From Sphaerisporangium aureirubrum (lineage in GTDB: Bacteria > Actinomycetota > Actinomycetes > Streptosporangiales > Streptosporangiaceae): 64,000 bases of DNA. Numbering within the stretch: the stretch's first letter is position 1; each line of letters opens with the position of its first letter. The stretch covers positions 18,690 to 82,689 of the forward strand of contig NZ_JBHSRF010000037.1 in the NCBI RefSeq assembly GCF_042658925.1. Direction: 5' to 3'. Below, one piece after another: positions 1-8,329 of the stretch. The notes under the pieces were generated by a model. It was not told the origin of the DNA. It ran no database searches and saw only the letters and a list, made by a program, of their open reading frames with translations. A program made the translations under genes and the position numbers.

Positions 1-902
1 CGGCGGGGGCTCCTCCCGCGGAGGCGGAGTCCCGCTGGGTCGCGTTGCCGTCCGACCCGGGGATCGGGGTCGCGGTGTGGAACACCTGCGCGGGCGCGCT
101 GCCCTGGGGGCAGCCGCTGGACCAGCGGGACGACGACGCGCGGTCGGTGACCGTGGAATGGGAGGTGCCCGCCGAGGGGCTGGCGATCGTGGGAAACCCC
201 CGGCTGCGGGTGCCGGTCCGCGCCCCGGGCGGGGGAGCGCTGGCCGTGCGGCTGTGCGACGTGGCGCCGGACGGCGCGTCCGAGCTCGTCACCCGGGGGC
301 TGCTGCGGCTGCCCGCCGGGGACCGGGCGGACGCGGAGGTGGAGCTGGACGTGGTGGCGCACCGGGTCGTGGCCGGTCACCGGCTCAGGCTCGCGCTCGC
401 CACCGCCGAATGGCCGAACGCGATGACACTCCCGGACACCGGTCCCGTCCATGTCGGCCTGGGTACCGGCGTCCTGCTCCTGCCGGTCGCCGAGGGCCCG
501 CTCGGCCCCGAGGCCACCGGCCTGGTCCACACCCCTCCTCCCGAGCCCCCGGAGACGGACGGCGTGGTGTGGACCGTGGAACGGGACGTGCTGGGCGGCG
601 TCACCCGCTGCCGCACGGGCTACGGCTCGTCGGCGGAGACCGACGGCGGCGGTTCCTACGCCGACCGGTACGAGGGCGAGGTCACCCTGGACCACCGGAC
701 GCGGCGCCAGACCGCGACCGCGGACACCCTGTTCGCGATCACCTGGCCGGACGGCCCGGCGGTCACCGCCCGAAGCCGCGTGGAGGTGGTCGCGGACGGC
801 GGGGACCTGACCGTCACCGTCACCGTGACCGCCACCGAGGACTCCGCCGAACTCCGGACCAGCCGCTGGTCGAGCCGGGTTCGGGGCTTGCCCAGGAAGT
901 AG
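1..902 (+). CDS. CocE/NonD family hydrolase, C-terminal part (5' end outside window)
   Basis: The reading frame is open to the left edge, so only about 300 C-terminal residues are present. The visible part matches the non-catalytic jelly-roll domain of X-Pro dipeptidyl-peptidase/CocE hydrolases: a stretch of the type RLCDVAPDG...LVTRGLLRL, followed by VVAGHRLRLALATAEWPN, is the usual signature of this domain. The alpha/beta-hydrolase part with the catalytic serine would lie upstream. Family members hydrolyse acyl, ester or amide bonds in small substrates, and the substrate cannot be read from this domain. The last ~100 residues (TVERDVLGGVTRCRTGYG onward) form an extra beta-rich extension seen in some actinobacterial members. 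Family identity is fairly secure; specificity is unknown. Confidence 0.8.
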   Translation, partial: AGAPPAEAESRWVALPSDPGIGVAVWNTCAGALPWGQPLDQRDDDARSVTVEWEVPAEGLAIVGNPRLRVPVRAPGGGALAVRLCDVAPDGASELVTRGLLRLPAGDRADAEVELDVVAHRVVAGHRLRLALATAEWPNAMTLPDTGPVHVGLGTGVLLLPVAEGPLGPEATGLVHTPPPEPPETDGVVWTVERDVLGGVTRCRTGYGSSAETDGGGSYADRYEGEVTLDHRTRRQTATADTLFAITWPDGPAVTARSRVEVVADGGDLTVTVTVTATEDSAELRTSRWSSRVRGLPRK

Positions 903-990
903 TGAAATGTGTGTTACATGAGGCGTGTCGGTATTACTTGGGCCTGTGGTGGTGCGGCAGGGTAGGGGCATCGACCCCGGAGGATCTCCG

Positions 991-1266
991 ATGCTCAAGC
1001 GCACGCTACTTTTCGGGCGGAAGACCCGTGTCACCTTTGCCCTGCCCATGGACCAGCCCATGGGTGTCGTCAGTGTCGTCGGCGATTTCAACCAGTGGAA
1101 TCCCGGTTATCACGAGCTGCAACGCCGCCGGGGCGGCATACGCAGCGTGTCGGTGATCCTCCCGCCGGGAGTCCACCGTTTCCGCTACCTGGCGACCGGC
1201 GGCCTGTGGTTCGACGACGACACCGCCGACGTGATCGACCACGGCGGCAGCCTCATCCACCTCTGA
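991..1266 (+). CDS. Small isoamylase early-set (CBM48/AMPK-beta-like) domain protein
   Basis: A 91-residue protein consisting of one immunoglobulin-like early-set domain. The diagnostic segment is VVSVVGDFNQWNPG (around residues 27-40), followed by a strand ending in PPGVHRFRYLATGGLWFDDD, as in glycogen-binding modules of AMPK-beta and branching enzymes. No catalytic domain is attached. Stand-alone copies in actinobacteria are thought to bind alpha-glucans or act as regulatory modules; that is family knowledge and not shown here. The ATG at 991 was chosen because GGAGG lies at 979-983 with ordinary spacing. A longer in-frame start at 925 lacks such a site. Confidence 0.8.
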   Translation: MLKRTLLFGRKTRVTFALPMDQPMGVVSVVGDFNQWNPGYHELQRRRGGIRSVSVILPPGVHRFRYLATGGLWFDDDTADVIDHGGSLIHL

Positions 1267-1293
1267 TCGCCACCGGCCTCCGGGGCCGCGCCG

Positions 1294-2358
1294 TCAGGGG
1301 TTCGCCAGCCCGGTGAGGGTGGCGCGCACCAGCTCGCCCAGGGAGGGCAGGTGGTAGCCGCCCTCCTGGACGGCCACCACCGGCAGTCCCAGGCCGGCGA
1401 TCAGCCGCCCGGTGCGGTGGTAGCCGCCGGCGCTCACCTGGAGAGGGCTCTCCGGGTCGTCCGCGGCGGCGTCCACCCCGAGGGACACCACCACCGCCTC
1501 GGCGCCGAAGGCCGCCACCTCCGAGCACAGCCGTTCCACCCCGGCCAGCCAGCCCTCGTCGCCGGTGCCGGGCGGCAGCGGGAGGTTGCACGTGGCGCCG
1601 AGGCCCGCGTCGGCCCCGGTCTCGTCGGCGAACCCGACGTAGTGCGGGAACCACCCGGCGCCCGGGTCCACGTGCGCCGAAGCGTAGAGCACGTCCGGCC
1701 GCGTCCAGAAGACCGCCTGGGTGCCGTTGCCGTGGTGGGCGTCCACGTCGACGACCGCGACCCGGGCGAAGCCGTGGCGGCGCAGCGCCTCGGCGGCGAC
1801 GGCCGCGTTGTTCAGGTAGCACGACCCGCCGTACCCGGCGGGCGTGGCGTGGTGCCCCGGCGGCCTGCACAGCCCGTACGCCAGCCGCGTGCCGCCTGCC
1901 ACCAGGTCGGCCGCGGTGAGCGCCACGTCCACCGCTGCCCTGGCGGCGGCCCAGGTGCCGGGGCCGACCAGCGTCATGGTGTCGTAGCACCACAGCCCGG
2001 CGCGGGCGTGCACCGCCACCGGGGTGCGCGCGGGCATGCCCGCCGTCATGGCCGGGGTGGGGAACACGTACGGCACCACCCGGTCCTGCCCCGGGTCCCG
2101 GGGGAACCCGGCCTCGTCCCACCGCGACCACACCTCGCGCAGATGCGCGACCAGCCCGGGGTCGTGCACCGCGTGCAGCACGGCGTCGTCGTGCGGCACG
2201 GCCTCCACCGTCTCGGCGTCCGCCAGCGCGTCCCGGATCACGGCCACCCGCTCGGGCACCTCGGTCCCCGGCGTGCTCACCCCGACCCAGATCTCCGCGC
2301 CCGGCACGTGCTCCAGGCACGCGGGCGACCACACGGCCGTACAGGACAGCGTGCTCAT
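1294..2358 (-). CDS. Histone deacetylase / acetylpolyamine amidohydrolase family zinc deacetylase
   Basis: A 354-residue class II HDAC-fold enzyme. Visible active-site elements are the GHH pair (H169-H170) in RPPGHHA, zinc ligands D206 and H208 in DVDAHHGNG, the third zinc Asp D296 in LGVDAAADDP, and the transition-state tyrosine Y335 in EGGYH. It should remove acetyl groups from lysine-like amines: acetylpolyamines, acetyl-lysine or an acetylated natural product. Its ATG overlaps the stop of the upstream transporter ATPase by 4 bp (ATGA), so it is translationally coupled as the last gene of the Opp/Dpp operon. This suggests the imported substrate may be N-acetylated. Substrate choice is inference; family and catalytic competence are well supported. 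Confidence 0.92.
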   Translation of the reverse strand: MSTLSCTAVWSPACLEHVPGAEIWVGVSTPGTEVPERVAVIRDALADAETVEAVPHDDAVLHAVHDPGLVAHLREVWSRWDEAGFPRDPGQDRVVPYVFPTPAMTAGMPARTPVAVHARAGLWCYDTMTLVGPGTWAAARAAVDVALTAADLVAGGTRLAYGLCRPPGHHATPAGYGGSCYLNNAAVAAEALRRHGFARVAVVDVDAHHGNGTQAVFWTRPDVLYASAHVDPGAGWFPHYVGFADETGADAGLGATCNLPLPPGTGDEGWLAGVERLCSEVAAFGAEAVVVSLGVDAAADDPESPLQVSAGGYHRTGRLIAGLGLPVVAVQEGGYHLPSLGELVRATLTGLANP

Positions 2359-3464
2359 CGACCGGCCAGGCCGGGCGGGTCGGTCAGGGCGGCCGGGTCG
2401 GCCAGGCCGGGCGGGTCGGTCACGGCGGCCGGCTCCGGCGGGCCGGTCGGCTCGGGCGGGCCGGTCCGGTCGGTGAGGTGGCAGGCGGCGTGGTGGCCGC
2501 CGCCGGCGGGGAGCACGGCGGGGGAGCGGGTCTCGCAGAGCGTGGACACCTCGGCGGGCAGCCCGTCCGCGTACGCCGGGCAGCGCGGGCGGAACCGGCA
2601 GCCCGCCGGGATCCTGGACGGGTCGGGCGCCTCGCCGGTCAGCAGGATCGGCCGCATCCGGCCGATCTCGGGGACCACCGACAGCAGCGCCCTGGTGTAA
2701 GGGTGGCGCGGGGCCAGCAGCACGTCGGCGGCCGGGCCGGTCTCCACGATCCGGCCGAGGTACATCACCGCGACCCGGTCGGCGATGTTCCAGGCCAGCC
2801 CGAGGTCGTGCGTCACCACCAGCACCGACAGCCCGAGCTCGCCGCGCAGCCGCAGCAGCAGCGCCAGGATCTCGCCGCGCACCGAGGCGTCCAGCGACGA
2901 CACCGGCTCGTCGGCCACCAGCACGTCCGGCTCCAGCACCAGCGCCCCGGCGATCACCACCCGCTGCCGCTGCCCGCCGGACAGCTCGTGCGGGTACCGC
3001 AGGAAGAACCGCTCCGGCGGGCGCAGCCCGGCCCGCGACAGCGCGTCCGCGACCCGCGTCTCCTCGTCGCCCTCCACGCGGTGCACCCGCAGGCCCTCGG
3101 CCACCGCCTCGTACACGGTGTGCCGGGGGTTGAGCGACCCGGTCGGGTCCTGCAGCACGAGCTGCACGTGCCGCCGGAACTCCTTCAGCCCCGCCCTGGT
3201 CCGGACGAGAGGGCCCGGTCCGTGCTCGACGGTGCCCCCGGCCGGGCGGACCAGGCCGAGCAGCGCGCGGGCCAGCGTCGTCTTGCCGCACCCCGACTCC
3301 CCGACCAGCGCCACGATCTCGCCCGCGCCGACCACCAGCTCCACGCCGTCCACCGCCCGCGCCGCGCCGAACCGCACATGCAGCCCCCGCGCGGCGAGCG
3401 CCACCCCCGCCCCGCCGTCCACGGCGGCACCGGCGTCCTCGGTGGTGTTGGTGTTCTCGCTCAA
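2355..3464 (-). CDS. Oligopeptide/dipeptide ABC transporter ATP-binding protein (OppF/DppF type)
   Basis: A 369-residue ATPase of the peptide/nickel import class. Walker A is GESGCGKTT (about residues 53-61), the signature is LSGGQRQR, Walker B is VLVADEP, and the switch histidine is in VVTHD. The C-terminal oligo_HPY region (RHPYTRALL...GCRFRPRCP) is typical of Opp/Dpp ATPases. The start is taken as TTG at 3464, whose TTGA overlaps the stop of the upstream ATPase and is preceded by a GAGGTG site; no better ATG is close. After the conserved C-terminus there is a non-conserved Pro/Gly/Asp tail built from a 12-residue repeat (see the repeat at 2363-2434). Confidence 0.9.
   Translation of the reverse strand: MSENTNTTEDAGAAVDGGAGVALAARGLHVRFGAARAVDGVELVVGAGEIVALVGESGCGKTTLARALLGLVRPAGGTVEHGPGPLVRTRAGLKEFRRHVQLVLQDPTGSLNPRHTVYEAVAEGLRVHRVEGDEETRVADALSRAGLRPPERFFLRYPHELSGGQRQRVVIAGALVLEPDVLVADEPVSSLDASVRGEILALLLRLRGELGLSVLVVTHDLGLAWNIADRVAVMYLGRIVETGPAADVLLAPRHPYTRALLSVVPEIGRMRPILLTGEAPDPSRIPAGCRFRPRCPAYADGLPAEVSTLCETRSPAVLPAGGGHHAACHLTDRTGPPEPTGPPEPAAVTDPPGLADPAALTDPPGLAGR
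2363..2434. repeat. 36-bp tandem repeat inside the ATPase 3' end
   Basis: Two adjacent 36-bp units (2363-2398 and 2399-2434) differ at only a few positions. Each encodes 12 residues of the form DPPGLADPAALT at the very C-terminus of the OppF-type ATPase. Similar but more diverged GPPEPT units precede them. The unit length is a multiple of three, so copy number can vary without breaking the frame. Confidence 0.8.
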
Positions 3465-4438
3465 CTGGCACCTCGCAGGTCGAGGGCGGGCTCGGCGGCG
3501 CGCAGGCAGGCCGAGGCGCGGCCGTCGCCGAGTGCGGTCAGCGCGACGCCGGTGGTCGCGCACGCGGGAAGGGCGACCGGGCAACGTGGGTGGAACTCGC
3601 ACCCGCCGGGCAGGTCACCGGGGAACGGCGGGTCGCCGGGCAGGCCGCGCGGGCCGTAACGGAAACGCTCGTCGCCGACCCGGGGGAACGCCGCCGCCAG
3701 CGCCGCGCCGTACGGATGGCGCGGGTCGTCGAACACCGCCTCCGCCGGGCCCTGCTCCACCAGCCGCCCGGCGTACATGACGGCCACCCGGTCGCACACC
3801 GACCCCAGCACCGACAGGTCGTGCGAGATCAGCACCATGGACAGCTCCATGTCCCGCACCAGCGACGACAGCAGCGCGAGCACCTGCGCCTGCACCATGA
3901 CGTCCAGCGCGGTGGTCGGCTCGTCGGCGATGAGCAGCCGCGGCCCGCAGGCCAGCGCCAGGGCGATCAGCACCCGCTGCCGCTGCCCGCCGGACAGCTG
4001 ATGCGGGTAGTCCCGCGCCCGCCGCGCGGGCAGCCCCACCTGCTCCAGCAGCTCCCCGGCGCGCCGGTCGGCCTCCCGCCGGGTCGCCGAGGAGTGCAGC
4101 AGGATCGGCTCGGCGATCTGCCCGCCGATGCGCCGCACCGGGTTCAGCGAGTGCTGCGCCCCCTGGAACACGATGGACGCCCGCGCCCACCGCACCGCGC
4201 GCAGCCGCCCGAACGACATGCCGTAGACGTCCTCGCCGTCCAGCAGCACCTCGCCCTCGACCTTCGCGGTCCGCGGCAGCAGCCGCAGCGCCGCGTTGGT
4301 GATCGTGGACTTGCCGCAGCCGGACTCCCCGGCCACCCCGAGCACCTCCCCGCGCGCCACCGACAGGTCCACCCCGCGCACGGCGGGCACGCCGCCCGCG
4401 TAGGTGACCCGCAGGTCGCGCAGCTCCAGCACCGTCAT
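3461..4438 (-). CDS. Oligopeptide/dipeptide ABC transporter ATP-binding protein (OppD/DppD type)
   Basis: A 325-residue ATPase partnering the OppF-type protein encoded downstream. Walker A is GESGCGKST, the Q-loop region is IVFQGAQHSLNPV, the signature LSGGQRQR, Walker B LLIADEPTTALD, and H-loop ISHD. The C-terminal oligo_HPY motif (RHPYGAALAAAFP... then CEFHPRCPVALPAC) is complete. The ATG at 4438 overlaps the upstream permease stop (ATGA at 4435-4438), so the operon is tightly coupled. It energises import of peptides or similar compounds captured by the binding protein encoded at 6322-8211. Confidence 0.92.
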   Translation of the reverse strand: MTVLELRDLRVTYAGGVPAVRGVDLSVARGEVLGVAGESGCGKSTITNAALRLLPRTAKVEGEVLLDGEDVYGMSFGRLRAVRWARASIVFQGAQHSLNPVRRIGGQIAEPILLHSSATRREADRRAGELLEQVGLPARRARDYPHQLSGGQRQRVLIALALACGPRLLIADEPTTALDVMVQAQVLALLSSLVRDMELSMVLISHDLSVLGSVCDRVAVMYAGRLVEQGPAEAVFDDPRHPYGAALAAAFPRVGDERFRYGPRGLPGDPPFPGDLPGGCEFHPRCPVALPACATTGVALTALGDGRASACLRAAEPALDLRGAS

Positions 4439-5334
4439 CGCGCCTCCTTGAGCCGGGGGTTGAGCACCGACTCCAGCGTGCGGCCGACCAGCGTGAACGC
4501 CAGCACCACCAGGACCACGCACACGCCGGGCGGCACCACGAACCACCACTCGTTGTTGCTCATCGCGCCGGTGGAGAACGCGTGCTCCAGGATGTAGCCC
4601 CACGAGGGCCTGGTCGGGTCGCCGAGCCCGAGGAACGACAGCGTGGTCTCCGACAGGATCGCCACCGACACCGTCAGCACCACGTGCGCCATCACCAGCG
4701 GCATCACGTTGGGCAGCACGTGCCGGGTCATCAGGTGCCAGTCCCCGCCGCCGAGGGCCCGCGCCCGCTCCAGGTACGGCCGCTCGCGCACCGACAGCGT
4801 CTGCGCGGCCACCAGCCGGGCCGTGCCCGGCCAGGACGTCACGCCGATGACCACGATGATGTTCAGCAGCGAGGCGCCGAGCACGGTGGCGAGCACGATG
4901 GCCAGCGGCAGGAACGGGATGACCAGGAACCAGTCCGACACCGCGGTGAGGACCGACCGCGGCCATCCCGAGTAGAAGCCCGCCGTCACGCCGACCGCGG
5001 TGCCGATCACCATGGCGATCGCGGTGGCCGCCAGCCCGACCAGCAGCGACATGCGGGTGCCGTGGATCAGCAGCGTCAGGATGGACCGGCCGTTCTCGTC
5101 GGTGCCGAGCGGGTACGCCAGGGTCGGCGCCATGTGCCCGGGTGCGGTGGCCTTGACGACGTCCAGCCCCGCCGGGTCGGCCAGCAGCGGCGCGAACACC
5201 GCGACCAGGCAGAAGAACCCGAGGACGGCGAGGCCCGTCAGCCCCGCGCGGTGGGAGCGGTAGTCGCGCGCGAACCGGCCGAGCGTGGCCCGGCGGCGGG
5301 CCCGCGCGACGGCGGCGGCCGAGGGGGTGCTCAC
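4435..5334 (-). CDS. ABC transporter permease (OppC/DppC type)
   Basis: A 299-residue inner-membrane permease with an N-terminal OppC_N segment (YRSHRAGLTGLAVLGFF) and about six transmembrane helices. The PLGTDENGRSILTLLIHGTR segment is characteristic of DppC/OppC proteins. The coupling-loop (EAA-like) region is ERARALGGGDWHLMTRHVLPN. The start is GTG at 5334, overlapping the stop of the upstream permease as GTGA. It forms the channel with the permease encoded at 5331-6317. Confidence 0.93.
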   Translation of the reverse strand: MSTPSAAAVARARRRATLGRFARDYRSHRAGLTGLAVLGFFCLVAVFAPLLADPAGLDVVKATAPGHMAPTLAYPLGTDENGRSILTLLIHGTRMSLLVGLAATAIAMVIGTAVGVTAGFYSGWPRSVLTAVSDWFLVIPFLPLAIVLATVLGASLLNIIVVIGVTSWPGTARLVAAQTLSVRERPYLERARALGGGDWHLMTRHVLPNVMPLVMAHVVLTVSVAILSETTLSFLGLGDPTRPSWGYILEHAFSTGAMSNNEWWFVVPPGVCVVLVVLAFTLVGRTLESVLNPRLKEAR

Positions 5335-6317
5335 GACGTGCTCACCCGGGGGTCGACGAGCGCGTACAGCAGGTCGGCGACGAGCATGAAGACGACCACC
5401 CCGATGGAGAAGAGCAGGAACACGGCCTGGAGCAGCGGGATGTCCGGGCCGCGCAGCGCCTCGTACGACAGCAGGCCGAGGCCCGGCCAGGAGAACACCG
5501 TCTCCACGGTGATGGCGCCGCCGATGACGAACCCGAGGTTCATCAGGATCAGCGTCATCGTGGGCAGCAGCGCGTTCGGCACCGCGTGCCTGCGGCGCAC
5601 CAGGTCGTCACGCAGGCCCTTGGCCCTGGCCAGTTGCAGGTAGTCCTGGCCGAGCTCGTCCAGCAGGGACGCGCGCATGATGGTGGAGTACTCGGCCAGG
5701 TACACCAGCGCGAGCGCGCTCACCGGCAGCACCATGTGCCACGCCACGTCGAGCACCCCGCCGTCGCCGGGGGTGGCGATGCCGCCGCTCGGGAAGAACG
5801 GGAACGCGATCAGGAACATCATGCCGAGCCAGAACTCCGGCATGGCGTACAGCGTGAGCGTGGCCGCGGTGGCGCCCCGGTCGAAGCCGCCGCCCCGGCG
5901 CCAGGCGCTGCGCACGCCGATCCACACCCCGGCCACCGACGCGATCAGGATGGCCGTGCCGACCAGCAGCACGGTGGGCCACACGCGCTCGGCGATGATG
6001 TCCCACACAGGGCGGCTGAACCGGGTGGAGTTGATGGTCCCGGCGAACGGGTTGGTGATGTAGTCCAGGAACTGCCGCCCGATCGGCTGGTTCAGCTCGG
6101 CGCGCAGCTTGGCCATCTGCCCGGCCGGCATGTTGCGCCCGCGGTTGTACAGCCCCACCGGGTCGCCGGGCAGCAGGCGGAACAGGAAGAAGTTGAACAC
6201 CAGCACGAAGAACACCGTGCCGAGCGACCAGCTCACCTTGCGGACGACGTAGCCGGGCGTCCCGGTGAGCGGCCACCCCCGGCCGCGCGGGGCGGCCGGG
6301 GCGGTGGTGACGGCCAC
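5331..6317 (-). CDS. ABC transporter permease (OppB/DppB type)
   Basis: A 328-residue permease with a first transmembrane helix near residues 28-47, followed by the hallmark FRLLPGDPVGLYNRGRNMP. Further helices and the coupling loop (LARAKGLRDDLVRRRHAVPNALLP) match DppB/OppB proteins. The start is GTG at 6317. Only 4 bp separate it from the stop of the binding-protein gene, so the order SBP-permease-permease-ATPase-ATPase-deacetylase reads as one operon. Confidence 0.93.
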   Translation of the reverse strand: MAVTTAPAAPRGRGWPLTGTPGYVVRKVSWSLGTVFFVLVFNFFLFRLLPGDPVGLYNRGRNMPAGQMAKLRAELNQPIGRQFLDYITNPFAGTINSTRFSRPVWDIIAERVWPTVLLVGTAILIASVAGVWIGVRSAWRRGGGFDRGATAATLTLYAMPEFWLGMMFLIAFPFFPSGGIATPGDGGVLDVAWHMVLPVSALALVYLAEYSTIMRASLLDELGQDYLQLARAKGLRDDLVRRRHAVPNALLPTMTLILMNLGFVIGGAITVETVFSWPGLGLLSYEALRGPDIPLLQAVFLLFSIGVVVFMLVADLLYALVDPRVSTS

Positions 6318-6321
6318 GCGT

Positions 6322-8211
6322 CTACTCCCGCTCGTCCGCGCTCGCGGCGCGCCGTCTGCGGGTCAGCAGGATCGCCGCCGCGCCGGCCACCAGCACCGCG
6401 GCGCCGATCCCGAGGTACAGCCCCGTGCCGGAGCCCTGCGCGGCGGCGGACGCGCCCTGCTTGGCGGGGGCGGTCACCGGCTGGATGCTCAGGTAGGAGT
6501 AGGTGCCGTACTGGAAGAGCAGTGAGCCGTCCGGGTCGGGCTGGGCGACGAAGCCGGTCCAGCGGTCGCTGCGGTAGGCCACGTTGTCCCGGTAGTAGTA
6601 CGTCACCGCGTACGGCGCGTCGTCGTACACCATCTGCTGCATGCGCTTGACGATGCCGGCGCGGGCGGCGGCGTCGGTCTCCACGGACTGGGCCTGGTAC
6701 AGCTTGTCGTACTCGGGGTTGCAGTAGAACGAGTCGGACAGGTCCGCGTAGATCGCGTCGCCGTCCTTGTAGCTGCGCTTGCCGCAGGTCATCACCGACA
6801 GCTGGTAGTCGGGGTCGGGCTCGACCACCCAGCCCCACTCGAACATGTCGAACTCGCCCCGGCCGATGATCTCGGTGAGGGCGTCCTCCGACACCACCTT
6901 CAGCTTCACGTCGACGCCGACGTCCTTCAGCCAGCCCTTCACGAACTCGCCGGAGGTCTGCGACTCGTTGGACTCCTGCCGGGTGAACAGGCGCAGCGAC
7001 AGCTTCTTGCCGCCCTTCTCGCGCATGCCGTCCGCGCCCTTGGTGTACCCGGCCTCGTCCAGCAGCCGCCCGGCCTCGGCGGGGTCGAAGCCCTGCGGGG
7101 CCTGCGGCGTGTACTTCAGCAGGGAGTAGATCGGCGGGATGATCGTGTCGGCCGGCTCGCCGTTGCCGTCCAGCACGCGGTTCACCAGGGTGGTGCGGTC
7201 GATGGCGCGCGAGATGGCGAGACGCACCCGCTTGTCCTTCAGCGCCTCGCTGCCGTCGCCGATGGGCGTGCCGTCGGCCAGCGCCGCGCCGGTGTTGAAG
7301 GCGACCTCGTTGAAGCCGGTGTACTCGGCGGCGCGGGTGGTGATGCCCGGCTTGTTCTTCAGGGAGTTGTAGACGTTGGCCTGCAGGTCGTACGCGTAGT
7401 CGATCTCGCCGCGGGTGAGGGCCTGCGCCTCGGCGTCGGCGTTGGTGAAGACCCGGAACACCACCTCGTCGATCTTGGGGGCGCCGCGCCAGTAGGACTT
7501 GTTCGCCACCATCCGGAGGAACTGGCCCTTCTTCCGCTCGGCCAGCTGGAACGGCCCCGAGCCGACGATGACGGCGCCCGGCTCGGGCTCGTTGCTGAAG
7601 GACTTGACCTCCTTCTGGTCGATGTCCTTCCAGATGTGCTCGGGCAGGATCGGCACGGCGAGACGGGCCATGATCGGGGTGGGGTTCTTCACGTGCAGGA
7701 TCAGCGTGGTGTCGTCCGGGGCCTCGGCCTTGGTGATGTTGACGACGTAGCTGCCGAAGTTGGTCTGCTCGTACTCGCCGTCGATGATCCGGTTGAAGGT
7801 GTAGGCGGCGTCCGCGGCGGTCAGCGGCTTCCCGTCGGTCCACTTCACCCCGGAGCGGATCTTGTACGTCCAGCTCTTCCTGTCCGGGGCCTCGGTCCAC
7901 GACTCGGCGAGGGCGGGCACGGGGGAGAAGTCCTTGGCGGAGTAGCCCGTGAGCGTGTCGTACGCCATGCCCCAGATCTCGTACGCCTCGACGACGATGC
8001 CGGTGAAGGGGTTCGCCGAGTCGACGTCGGACAGGATGCCGACGGTGAAGACCTTCTTGCCGGGCGTGGCGGCCGGGCCGGGGGACTGGGCGCTCGCGGG
8101 CAGGGCCGCGGCGCCGGTCATCACCACGAAGGCGATCAGGGCCAGGGCCGCGCGGATCACACGTGTCGCACGTGTCCCGTGTGTCACACCTGTGCGGCGA
8201 AATATCGACAT
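6322..8211 (-). CDS. Family-5 extracellular substrate-binding protein with C-terminal membrane anchor
   Basis: A 629-residue peptide-type binding protein. An N-terminal signal peptide (hydrophobic about residues 20-38, cleavage near ALPASAQS) leads into the SBP_bac_5 domain, with VPALAESWTEAPDRKSWTYK and SGVKWTDGKPLTAADAAYTF as family signatures. There is no lipobox cysteine. Instead the protein ends in a hydrophobic helix (about residues 598-617) followed by TRRRR, so it is probably tethered by its C-terminus. ATG 8211 is preceded by GGAGGA with good spacing. An upstream in-frame ATG at 8247 would put a charged stretch before the signal peptide and was rejected. It is the first gene of the minus-strand transporter operon and supplies its ligand specificity; the ligand is unknown. 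Confidence 0.92.
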   Translation of the reverse strand: MSIFRRTGVTHGTRATRVIRAALALIAFVVMTGAAALPASAQSPGPAATPGKKVFTVGILSDVDSANPFTGIVVEAYEIWGMAYDTLTGYSAKDFSPVPALAESWTEAPDRKSWTYKIRSGVKWTDGKPLTAADAAYTFNRIIDGEYEQTNFGSYVVNITKAEAPDDTTLILHVKNPTPIMARLAVPILPEHIWKDIDQKEVKSFSNEPEPGAVIVGSGPFQLAERKKGQFLRMVANKSYWRGAPKIDEVVFRVFTNADAEAQALTRGEIDYAYDLQANVYNSLKNKPGITTRAAEYTGFNEVAFNTGAALADGTPIGDGSEALKDKRVRLAISRAIDRTTLVNRVLDGNGEPADTIIPPIYSLLKYTPQAPQGFDPAEAGRLLDEAGYTKGADGMREKGGKKLSLRLFTRQESNESQTSGEFVKGWLKDVGVDVKLKVVSEDALTEIIGRGEFDMFEWGWVVEPDPDYQLSVMTCGKRSYKDGDAIYADLSDSFYCNPEYDKLYQAQSVETDAAARAGIVKRMQQMVYDDAPYAVTYYYRDNVAYRSDRWTGFVAQPDPDGSLLFQYGTYSYLSIQPVTAPAKQGASAAAQGSGTGLYLGIGAAVLVAGAAAILLTRRRRAASADERE

Positions 8212-8292
8212 ATCGTCCTCCGGGGGGCGCGATATCGGGGAGTACACGGCTCGGGTGGGGACGTCGATCGGGTTCTCAGGGGCCGGACGTTC

Positions 8293-8323
8293 TTGACCGG
8301 CCGCTCAGTCGCGGTGCTAGCGT
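8293..8323 (+). promoter_or_regulatory. Candidate promoter giving a leaderless oligopeptidase B mRNA
   Basis: TTGACC at 8293-8298 and TAGCGT at 8318-8323 are separated by 19 bp. Transcription starting about 7 bp after the second element would begin at the ATG at 8330. No Shine-Dalgarno sequence precedes that ATG, which fits a leaderless transcript, common in actinobacteria. Confidence 0.5.
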
Positions 8324-8329
8324 CCTGCC

